The position numbers and the translations under genes are program-made. From positions 37,020,721-37,084,720 of the forward strand of contig NC_085867.1 in NCBI RefSeq assembly GCF_034702125.1: a stretch of 64,000 nucleotides of DNA, read 5' to 3'. Source of the stretch: Engraulis encrasicolus. Its lineage: Eukaryota; Chordata; Actinopteri; Clupeiformes; Engraulidae. Below, in pieces: positions 51,227 through 60,149 of this stretch (positions are counted from its first letter, which is position 1; each line of letters begins with the position of its first letter). The notes below the pieces were generated by a model, which worked only from the letters and a program-made list of their open reading frames with translations, was not told the origin of the DNA and made no database searches.

Positions 51227-51297
51227 GACACAGACACAGACACAGACACAGACACAGACACAGACACAGACACAGACACAGACACAGACACAGACAC
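51227..51297. repeat. (ACAGAC)n hexamer repeat
   Basis: About 12 perfect units; it reads as VS dipeptides on the - strand. Confidence 0.97.
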
Positions 51298-51666
51298 CAT
51301 GTCATTTTTTTTCTCGTCAGCACCAGGAATTGTGCCCAAACTAAGTCGTAAACGGGCAATAAAGTCCAAAAGTAAGAGTGCTCTCCCGTCTTCTTCATCC
51401 ATTAAACAGGATGCCACCCTGAAGAGTTGGCTGTTGCCTGCCAGTTGTCTTCTCCAAATGCTGGCTGTGCATTTAGCTTTACGGAGAAATGACTGCATGT
51501 TATTACTGTGCAATCTCTGTATGTGTCATTTATTTATAATTATTAAAATAGCTGCATGTAATAGTCTACCTAAACCTACTGAGGCTGGACAACAAGATCA
51601 TTTTAAATGTGTTCTACGGAGTTCGGGGGCTGTGTAGGCCTAGCCTTCTCAGGTCCCAGATGTTAA

Positions 51667-52011
<345 letters not shown>

Positions 52012-52013
52012 TG

Positions 52014-52014
<1 letters not shown>

Positions 52015-52062
<48 letters not shown>
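52015..52062. repeat. (CA)n microsatellite
   Basis: About 23 units, 46 bases after the preceding CA tract. Confidence 0.96.
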
Positions 52063-52064
<2 letters not shown>

Positions 52065-52369
52065 CACACGCAGTTCACGTCACCGCTCTTATCACAGTAT
52101 TGTACACACAGTCCACGATTAGCCATATCAGCTCATGTGTGGGTGACCATGGCCTGCGATAGCATGAAAAAGTGATTTCCTCTGGTGATATACTCTGTAA
52201 ACAATAGAGGCTGTGTTTGCATGTTTATGTTTCTATCATGAATGCAATAGGAGTTTTTTTTTTTAATGCACGTGGCATGTGAATGCGAGTGTACATCAAG
52301 AGTGTTTCATGATTTAGATAAACTCATGTGAGTACCTAACACTGACTGTATAGGCATGTTTAGGAGGGC

Positions 52370-52810
52370 CCAAGCGTGAATACCCTACCCTAACACTCCA
52401 AGTACCCCTTAATGTTTAGTTTCACTACTAACTCTAACCTTATTTATTATCTGTCTGTATATTTGTGTTTCTTTGCTTGCCCTATCTTTCTGACTCTGGT
52501 AGCAAGTAAGTTTCCCAGCTATGGGATTAAATAGTAATGCAGTAATGGTTAGGGAGTTGGACCGTAGACCACTGAGTTGCAGGTTCAGTCCCCACCCTTA
52601 CATGTACCAATCCCTTCCTTCCTTCCTCCATGACTGAAGTGGCCTTGAGCATGAGGACCCTAACAGTGAAAGTACCACTTACTGTTTATATTCACTACTG
52701 ACTGTGTCTTATTCATAAACTTTCTTCGTGTTTGTGTTTCTTTGCTTGCCCTATGCTTTCTGGCTCTGGTAGCAAGTAAGTTTCCCCAACCTTGGGATTA
52801 AATAGTTCTC
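52370..52810 (+). mobile_element. Two tandem tRNA-SINE copies (family D), first truncated
   Basis: The second copy (about 52535-52810) has a tRNA-like head with TAATGGTTAGGGAGTTGG and GGTTCAGTCCCC. Both copies share the 3' block TTTGTGTTTCTTTGCTTGCC and the tail GGTAGCAAGTAAGTTTCCC..GGGATTAAATAG. The head matches the SINE at 54655, but the tails differ. Confidence 0.7.
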
Positions 52811-52955
52811 TTTTTTTATCTTCTTGTCTTCTTCTGTTCTCGTCTTCTTGTCTTATCTGAATATCTTATTTGCGACTCACTGCCAGCTTTGTAAGTCCCC
52901 TCACGTGTTTTGCTTTTGTCTTTTTCTTTTCCCCAACTCTCCTGGTCCCCTGCAG

Positions 52956-53066
52956 TCGTATGACGCCGTCATGCTGGACTCGGTCAACGACGTGCGTATC
53001 ATTGGCGTCATCACGGTCATCATCCTGCTGGGCATCTCCGTGGCCGGGATGGAATGGGAGGCCAAG
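52956..53066 (+). CDS. slc12a2: slc12a2 exon 6 (residues 332-368): TM3-TM4
   Basis: Thirty-seven codons, phase 0 at both ends, acceptor tgcag and donor gtacag. It starts [12 protein letters not shown], a divergent extracellular stretch, and continues [20 protein letters not shown], the conserved TM4, ending WEAK. Length and boundaries match the human exon. Confidence 0.97.
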
Positions 53067-53719
53067 GTACAGTTGCAACATCATTGCATTGAATTTGGAA
53101 TGGGGATTGCATTTAGATCAATGGGGCAGGGGCGGGGGCGCTGGGGCTCGGTGGGCTAAGGATACCATCCATGTGGGTTCGGGGCTATTCAAATGGAGGC
53201 CCTGGGGCCAGATGTGGTCCTTGGATGGCAAGCGGCTGGCTCCCATAAGGTCAGAACAAAATGTAAACAATGTGTGCTATCTGTGGCCATGCATAATTTG
53301 CGATTAGAGGGATATCTCTATTATGCATTCACATGAGAGTGAAATCTTATCTAAAGCAGTGTCATAAATAGACCATCCTCAGGCTACTAAGATATAAAGA
53401 AGCGAATATCTGTTCTGTCTGGAAAGCTATCCGCTTGTTTCGCACCCTAACCTAAGACGCCGTGCTGCTCGCAGTTATACAGATTCTATGTTCGGCCCCT
53501 TCACTGGAGGGAATTTGAAAAACTGGCCCACGGTGACTTTTAATTGAATAACCTTGGTGTCGTTAATGGGGTGGATGCTATGGTGGGGGACATTTCCATA
53601 CCACTAAAGTGTCCCCACCACTTTTTAACAAATTTAATGTTAACATATTAACCCTAAAAAATATTCTCCCACCACTTTCCGAAACACTTTCCGCCATCCC
53701 ACATATCCAGGGAACCCGG

Positions 53720-53758
53720 GTGCTAGGCCGCCTTGAGGTCATTTGCCAATCCCTCTCT

Positions 53759-53832
<74 letters not shown>

Positions 53833-53870
53833 CACTCATTTCCCGTCACTCTCTCGCTATTTGAATCCAG
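53720..53870 (+). mobile_element. tRNA-SINE fragment (family C) with internal (CT)n
   Basis: CCCGGGTGCTAGG..GAGGTCATTTGCC and CCACTCATTTCCCGTCACTC flank a (CT)n run at 53757-53829. The same position in the copies at 25.1 and 36.0 kb has only a few CT units. Confidence 0.6.
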
Positions 53871-54654
53871 GCATAAATAGCTCAAAATATCTTGGGGGTG
53901 AACAAATAGAAAGAAGAAAATAATTTGCATAATGGGTAATGTCGTGTGTGGAGAGCCTTGAAGGAGAGGGTTGGGGGGGTTATGTGTCAGATTGTGGTCA
54001 ACGGTACCAAGTTGTGCAGAGAATGCCGGCCAAAATCTCTGAGATCTTGGCTTGCCAGCATAGCACGAAGCAGATGAGTCATCATGCACAGCAGTCAGTA
54101 TAGTAGGTATGCCATGAGGCTTGCTGGCTGCGTTTTTGTTTCGATTTTTTGGGGGGTGTTGTGAGGACACAAAGACAGGCAGAGCCTCTAAACTGTGAAA
54201 GAATGGCATTTTTCTTTTCTTTTTTAAACCCAGGGGCTGGAACCTCATAGTTATCAGATGTGAATATGGCCAGACGGTGGTGTTGTTTTGATATTGCTGA
54301 TGCCAATTATTCAGTTTGTCAAACATCAGGATGCTATCTTTTTTTTAATGCATGTTGATTTTATTGTCATCAATTGTTGGTTGCTATCATTGTTGGCATT
54401 GTAATATTATTAGTGTGGTAACACTTAATTCCACGGTGTCTCTGTAAGGACTGGTATCAACATGTAATATTATGCACTTACACTGGACATACAGTACGTT
54501 ATTGTATCCATTCCTAACCCTGATAAGGTATACTGCCAGTACATAATGTGGCATGTTATTACAAACTTTGTTTTTACAGTGTACCTAATTAATGTAACAA
54601 GGACGGTAAAATAAACTGTAACCATTCATTTTAAAATCAACATTGACTTCATCT

Positions 54655-54877
54655 TTGGGGTAGCCGTGGTGTAATGGTTAGAGAGTTGGATTGTAACCAC
54701 AGGGTTACAGGTTCAATCCCCACCCTTACCAATCTCTTCCTCCCTCCATGGCTGAAGACGTGCCCTTGAGCAAGGCACCTAGCCCCACACTGCTCCAGGG
54801 ACTGCGGCCAATACCCTGTAATATCTGAAAGTCGCTTTGGGTAAAAGCGTCAGCTAAATGTTAATGTAATGTAATAT
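54655..54877 (+). mobile_element. tRNA-derived SINE abutting exon 7
   Basis: An A-box-like TGGTGTAATGGTTAGAG and a B-box-like GGTTCAATCCC, then a body ending in AAAGTCGCTTTGGGTAAAAG, CGTCAGCTAAATG and (TAATG)n, the widespread fish SINE/LINE tail. The tail stops about 12 bases before exon 7. Confidence 0.88.
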
Positions 54878-54888
54878 TTGATCTCCAG

Positions 54889-54997
54889 GCTCAGATCTTC
54901 CTGCTGTTCATCCTGTGCTCTGCCATCGTCAACTACTTCATTGGGTCCTTCATCATGGTGGAGTCCAAGAAACCATATGGATTCTTTGGCTATGAAG
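54889..54997 (+). CDS. slc12a2: slc12a2 exon 7 (residues 369-404): TM5
   Basis: One hundred and nine bases, phase 0 to 1, donor gtaata. It encodes AQIFLLFILCSAIVNYFIG (TM5) and the motif ESKKPYGFFGYE that opens the following loop. The acceptor region is unusual: a tRNA-derived SINE ends only about 12 bases before the exon, so the branch-point area is SINE sequence. Confidence 0.97.
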
Positions 54998-55182
54998 GTA
55001 ATAGACTTGTCAATACAGCCGGTCAGTAGCTCAGCTTTATTGCTTTTATCATGCGCGTCAGTAACTCAGTTTCAGTGCAAAGTCAATTCCGTCTCAAAAC
55101 ACGTTCACGATGTGATTAACACATTGACTAATTGATTTAAAAAAAAGCCTGAACTGTAATGAACAGTATGAAAGTAACTTGT

Positions 55183-55242
55183 AAAGCCATTGCCATTGCC
55201 ATTGCCATTAACCTTGACGTGACATTTCACGTCAAGGTTAAT
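55183..55242. repeat. (GCCATT)n and a perfect 16-bp hairpin
   Basis: Four GCCATT units lead into ATTAACCTTGACGTGA (55207-55222), CATT, and its perfect inverse (55227-55242), in intron 7. Confidence 0.93.
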
Positions 55243-55465
55243 CCCAGTCAAACAAGTGCAAAAACGGCAATAAGGCTGTTTTGAGCGACTTGTGAATCTG
55301 CAATGTATTAATGTATTGCAACAAACTTTTTTTCTGATGGGACCCAATTTTGGACCCACGATTATTTCATGCAAACTGTCCCTTCTCTCTGTGACCCCCA
55401 GTTTGGTGAACTCCTAATGATTCATCTGTAATGATTAAAGATAAAAGCCCACTTACTGTGTACTC

Positions 55466-55565
55466 TGACACCTGATGAAGACCTTGCTCGTCGAAACGTG
55501 TCATTTTTTCCACATTAAATCACGTCAAGGAAGCTTTTGTTGTGTGCGAATATTTCTTCTCCTTT
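55466..55565 (+). repeat. Dispersed GAAACG-motif repeat, copy 4
   Basis: CACCTGATGAAGACCTTGC, TCGAAACGTGTCATTTTTTC and CACATTAAATCACG follow in order. It ends about 25 bases before exon 8. Confidence 0.6.
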
Positions 55566-55591
55566 AATCTGTAATGATCGTCTCTCTCAAG

Positions 55592-55716
55592 GCACTCTAT
55601 TGTGGGAGAACATGGGTCCGGACTTCCGAGGAGAATCCTTCTTCTCCGTGTTCTCCATCTTCTTCCCGGCTGCCACTGGTATCCTCGCTGGCGCCAACAT
55701 CTCAGGGGATCTTGCT
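55592..55716 (+). CDS. slc12a2: slc12a2 exon 8 (residues 405-446): extracellular loop and TM6
   Basis: One hundred and twenty-five bases, phase 1 to 0, acceptor ctcaag and donor gtgagt. It encodes [20 protein letters not shown] and then [17 protein letters not shown], the unwound TM6. P430 and T433 are the expected K+-site positions in this helix, from family knowledge. The acidic insert of the human loop is shorter here. Confidence 0.97.
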
Positions 55717-55849
55717 GTGAGTTACTGTCTTCCTTTTCTTACTGTTAAGTCCACACCAGCAAGTGTGGAGTAAAATGCTTTGCCCCCATGTTGTTTCCCA
55801 AAGAGCTGTCTGACTAACTAGGTATCGATTCGTGTCCCATGTGTTTCAG

Positions 55850-55934
55850 GACCCACAACTGGCCATCCCCAGGGGAACTCTGTTAGCCATATTGATCACT
55901 GGAATTGTCTACTTGGGAGTTGCCGTCTCCACAG
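55850..55934 (+). CDS. slc12a2: slc12a2 exon 9 (residues 447-474): TM7
   Basis: Eighty-five bases, phase 0 to 1, after the shortest intron in the window (133 bases), acceptor tttcag and donor gtacag. It encodes [20 protein letters not shown] and YLGVAVST, the short cytosolic loop and TM7. Confidence 0.97.
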
Positions 55935-56621
55935 GTACAGTATGGGCAGAGATTCTTTTAAGTATATAGAGATATGTCATTGTAATAGGTTGCTATGGGC
56001 ACCTAACATGACCAGGTTCCGGTCTGCCTAAAGGGGCGTGTCATAATACTCCTAGCATTGAATAGAACAGTCCTTAGGTCTGCCTAGGTCTGCCTAATGG
56101 GGGATTTTTTCCCCCCCTTGCACTAATAGAACCCGGAAACAATGGGCCAATGGAACCTCTCTCTCTCTACTCTCTCTGGTATGGGGCACGGTGGACATCC
56201 TGGCTTCCTCATTTTTAAAAAAAAAAATTGAGGAGTAAGACCTTTCCCCACATTTCTTCTAGAATTTTACTGAAAATTCTACAGCACCCATAGAACTATT
56301 TGTTAAATGCTCATTGAGTGAATTTCAACTAAATATGGATTTCTCGATCACATGTACTGTGTGTGATAGCAATCAACACGTGGATTTGGATTTGTAAAGC
56401 ACATGGCATTCAAAATATAGCATGCTTTGTTAGAGTCCAGTAACATCAGAGAACCCAGACAGGGTGCTGGGGGAAAAGTTCTGTTAGTTAGTGTCTCCGG
56501 CAGTCTCTGCTGTATCCAAAGGCGTCCACATGCCCAAATGCTGCTCCTGGGAAATGAGCTTGGAAACAGAAATATGAGTGCCGTCTGCTAAACTCATTTG
56601 TGGTTTGCGCGCTTTCTGTTT

Positions 56622-56718
56622 CTCTCCTCTCCTCTCCTCTCCTCTCCTCCCCTCTCCTCTCCTCTCCTCTCCTCCCCTCTTCTCTCCTCTCCTCTTCTCT
56701 CATCTCCTCTCCTCCTCC
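56622..56718. repeat. (TCTCC)n pentamer tract upstream of exon 10
   Basis: About 19 pentamer units with TCTTC variants; pure pyrimidine. Confidence 0.95.
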
Positions 56719-56755
56719 CTTTCCCTCTGTACTTTACATCATGTCACCCCTGCAG

Positions 56756-56916
56756 GAGCCTGCATTTCTCGTGATGCCCCCGGGCCCAACATCGCGTTCA
56801 ACATGAGCGTGGGTTCCAACTGCAGCAGCTATTCCTGCTTCGACTTCTCCTTCTGCAAACCTTCGGGTGATGCGGTCGAGTCCACCTGCAAGTTTGGGCT
56901 TCACAACGACATGCAG
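56756..56916 (+). CDS. slc12a2: slc12a2 exon 10 (residues 475-528): TM7-TM8 extracellular loop
   Basis: One hundred and sixty-one bases, phase 1 to 0, acceptor tgcag and donor gtactg. This is the large, fast-evolving exofacial loop. Five cysteines (C477, C497, C502, C508, C519) match the number in the human loop. Two N-glycosylation sequons are visible, N490-M-S and N496-C-S. The exon ends KFGLHNDMQ at the start of TM8. It is preceded by a TCTCC pentamer tract that provides a long pyrimidine run. Confidence 0.95.
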
Positions 56917-57039
56917 GTACTGTTTGTCCTCAACCTTTCCTATGTTGGGTTCACCTCGTTAAAAAAAATAAAAAAATAACACGACTGGGCATATGCACTT
57001 TCTTCTGTGTATTTCCTGTGCATTTTGTATTTGCAAGTG

Positions 57040-57130
57040 TTGTATGCTATGGATTATGTCCTTGTTTGTAAGTCGCGTTGGATAAAAGCACCTGTTAACT
57101 GTAATGCAAAGACATGTAATGTAGTAAGGG
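57040..57130 (+). mobile_element. SINE 3' tail fragment
   Basis: TAAGTCGCGTTGGATAAAAG CACCTGTTAACTGTAATGCA is the same tail as in the SINE at 54655-54877; no head is present. Confidence 0.6.
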
Positions 57131-57346
57131 AGCACCTACCGGTCCCAGTTATGTGATGACCTCAGTAGTTTGGAGTTGTTGGTATTGGTAGTGTTTTAAT
57201 ACAGATATAGTAGGGTGTAACTAGATCAACACAACAATGTCAATATGAATATCAACAGCAGCTGTCATTGAAAGTTGTATTAAAGCATCAACCTCTCGTG
57301 TTAACCTTTAAAATGGTGCCAAGTTGGTGCTAGTGGAGCTTATGAA

Positions 57347-57425
57347 TTCCAATGCCCTAAAGAAGATCTATAGACCAAAAGCTTTGAGCTTGAAAATCCG
57401 AAGGTGTGCAGACTTTTATGCTTTA
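57347..57425 (+). repeat. Dispersed GAAGATC-motif repeat, copy 5
   Basis: CTAAAGAAGATCTATAGACC, AAAAGCTTTGAG and AAGGTGTGCAGACTTTT follow the order seen at 24.4 kb. Confidence 0.45.
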
Positions 57426-57539
57426 AAATTCAGTTTTGTTCCTGTCTGGTATTAGCCATGAGTGCTGTGTAACCTGTTCAAGTCGCACTTAGTACCGAAG
57501 GTTAATGACACTTAGCGTAATTGTAGCATAACGGTTAGC

Positions 57540-57693
57540 ATAATTGTACATTACGTAAGGGTTAACGTTCGGCGAGAAGGTCGCTACCGTGGAATAGCAG
57601 CACGACAGAGAGAATCTTGTTCTCTCTGAAGTGCTGCTATTCCACAAAGCGACCGACTCGCAGAACGTTAACCCTTACGTAATGTACAATTAT
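57540..57693. mobile_element. Hairpin MITE in intron 10
   Basis: Arms of about 70 bases: ATAATTGTACATTACGTAAG..GTTAACGTTC and GTGGAATAGCAGCAC on the left, inverted on the right with few differences. The related ATAATAAATTGTAATA at 58044 may mark the end of a larger element. Confidence 0.85.
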
Positions 57694-58188
57694 TATATGG
57701 ATATACTTAAATGATTCACACATGGCGGGGACATTTCTTTAGGCCTATTTAATGTTAAGTTTATTATAGTTTTTCATGTCAAAAGATTGTTGCTGCGCAA
57801 AACAAAACAGTGCCGTTGTGGAACACCGCTAGGCAACAGCTAGGTAGCCAGGACAACAGGTGTTGTCTATCACAGCAGCTGATTAGAGTCTTGTTGAAAA
57901 GTCGCTTTAGCAGTGAAAAGTCTTGTTGCCATTGACAGCGGTCTGTTATAGACCAACCCGTCCGTTATCGAAAAATAACAGACGTGCGAACGTTGGGGAG
58001 CCCCACTGAAATGAATGGAGCATTCGACCGATGACGTCACACCATATAATAAATTGTAATATAGACCTATAAAAAACTAAAATTGTTAAAATATATTTTT
58101 TAAAATCCTGCACCCGGCACTCCAAATCCCTGCTTGTTTTCTGTTCTGTAACCCTGTTGGCTGGTTGTCTGGTCTTCTCCTACTCCAG

Positions 58189-58296
58189 ATCATGAGCACT
58201 GTAGCCGGCTTCTCCCCCCTCATCACAGCTGGCATCTTCTCAGCCACGCTCTCCTCTGCCCTGGCATCCCTCGTCAGCGCCCCTAAAGTGTTCCAG
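58189..58296 (+). CDS. slc12a2: slc12a2 exon 11 (residues 529-564): TM8
   Basis: Thirty-six codons, phase 0 at both ends, acceptor ctccag and donor gtacct. It encodes [20 protein letters not shown] followed by [17 protein letters not shown]547, S550 and S551 are the TM8 Na+-site residues (human A610, S613 and S614, from family knowledge), all conserved, so the Na+ site looks intact. Confidence 0.97.
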
Positions 58297-58415
58297 GTAC
58301 CTTTCTTTGGTTCTTTGATTTCATAACTATCAAGTTTTAATTAAGTTTTTTTTTTTTAAAGCATGTCATTTTCAATCAAGTTTTTGCAGTCAATCTGTAA
58401 CTTGTGAAATAGTAG

Positions 58416-58479
58416 CAGTGTTTCCCACAGAAATTTTGGAAACTATGGGGGCAGCCGGGATCTTTTTTGTCCGGGGGGT

Positions 58480-58512
<33 letters not shown>

Positions 58513-59255
58513 CACGCGGGCCTGGGGGGGGGGGGGGGGATTTGTATTCGCGCAGTGTAAATGCAAAATGGCAAAACAATGAGTACAGTATGACATTGGC
58601 GCATGGAGAAACTACATTTCAGCCATTTATATTTTGAGAAATAAGGCTACGTAATACACATGCAGGGGTCTATGTAATGAAAAAAATAATAAAACAAAAT
58701 AGGAGCAGAGATAAGAATTTAAGATTACTGTGAAATTGTTAACGCATAAACAAAAAGGGTCTAAGAGGGTAGGCTATGCCTTTTCCCCACACACACATAG
58801 GCGTACACATTCTACATGAGGGGTGCTGGTCACAGGGCCAGTTTTTCAAAATTCCTCCCATTAAAAGGGCTGAACAACATATTACACATTTATGTAGGCC
58901 TATATTCACATTCATTACACATTAATTTCTATATGCAGCCCGATGTCTCCTCTGCCTTGTCAATGAAGGCCTGTCACCTAACTCATTACAACTGTAAAAC
59001 AAAGCCTGGGGAGTGTTAGTAAACTCATCCCAACTGTCCCTTCTCTGAAGGGTTTTGTATTGCTCCCAAACCCAAGTTAACTACAACAACTTGACTAGGC
59101 TTTTGATCCCTCTGTCTTTCAAGCACTTGTGGTTTTCTCTACAGGATGTATTTACACCAGGAGGAAAATGCGAGGGGAATCGTTATTCAAATCGTTTTTA
59201 ACAAAAACGGCAATCGTAAAAAAAAAAAAAAAAAAAAAAAAGTAAAAAAAAAAAA

Positions 59256-59286
<31 letters not shown>

Positions 59287-59363
59287 ACATTTTCGGAAAC
59301 TATGGCGGCCAAATTTAAACTATGGCGGGCCGCCATAGTTTCCTCAATGTATGGGAAACACTG
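58416..59363. mobile_element. hAT-like element with CAGTGTTTCCC ends
   Basis: CAGTGTTTCCCACAGAAATT at the left is met by GTATGGGAAACACTG at the right, with GAAACTATGG blocks inverted inside both ends. TAGTAG flanks both sides (58410-58415 and 59364-59369). It contains G runs of 31 (58480-58510) and 16 (58524-58539) and an A-run/T-run block at 59218-59286. Located in intron 11. Confidence 0.78.
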
Positions 59364-59541
59364 TAGTAGCATACTTACCTGTATACATATTACGTTAGCT
59401 TGCTTTGCTTTAATCAGGCAGGCAGTCCATACTTTTCTCTGCGTCTAAATTTCTTTGCGTCTTTTGTCTAGTGGTGGTTCATGATGTTCTGTTTCCATGT
59501 TGTTTACATGTTGTTTCCAATGCTTTTGTACCCTCTAACAG

Positions 59542-59665
59542 GCTCTATGCAAAGACAATATCTACCCAGGAATTGGCTGGTTCGGCAAGGGCTTCGGCAA
59601 GAACAATGAGCCCCTGAGAGGCTACATCCTGACCTTCTTCATTGCCCTGGCTTTCATCCTCATTG
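59542..59665 (+). CDS. slc12a2: slc12a2 exon 12 (residues 565-605): TM8-TM9
   Basis: One hundred and twenty-four bases, phase 0 to 1, acceptor aacag and donor gtgtgt. It encodes [28 protein letters not shown] and the helix [13 protein letters not shown]. The CKDNIYP and KNNEPLRGY blocks are hallmarks of the CCC family. Confidence 0.97.
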
Positions 59666-59697
59666 GTGTGTGTTGTGTCAAAAGATTGAGGCCATAC

Positions 59698-59793
59698 TAT
59701 CTCTCTCTCTGTCGCTCCCTGTCTTTCTCTGTCTTTCTCTATCTCTCTGTCTCTCTGTCTCTCTCTCTGTCTTTCTCTGTCTCTCTCTCTCTT
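59698..59793. repeat. Imperfect (CT)n tract in intron 12
   Basis: CTCT units with CTGTCT and CTTTCT interruptions, beginning about 33 bases after the exon 12 donor. Confidence 0.9.
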
Positions 59794-60047
59794 TCAAAAA
59801 ATGTTCCTCTTGAGATGGAATATTGCCCAGTCGGTTTAGCCTTGGTGATTCTTTCATGTACAGTCTTCTCAACAGGAAGCAAGACACACGTATTTACTGA
59901 CAAAGCAGCGTTTGTTCGTTCAGTCTAAACTAGATCTACTAAATGTAGTTAATATCTTTCAATTTTGTCAGGGGAATTCCACTTTTTTTGTTCTTGATGC
60001 ACCCTTACGTATGTGTCAGTAATGTTGTAACTTGTTTGTCTCCTCAG

Positions 60048-60149
60048 CTGAGTTGAACGCCATCGCTCCCATCATCTCCAACTTCTTCCTGGCCTCCTAC
60101 GCTCTGATCAACTTCTCCGTGTTCCACGCCTCTCTTGCCAACTCCCCCG
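60048..60149 (+). CDS. slc12a2: slc12a2 exon 13 (residues 606-639): TM9-TM10
   Basis: One hundred and two bases, phase 1 to 1, acceptor ctcag and donor gtaagc. It encodes [20 protein letters not shown] and [14 protein letters not shown]. This region forms part of the TM10 scaffold; the equivalent human segment differs at only two or three positions. Confidence 0.97.
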
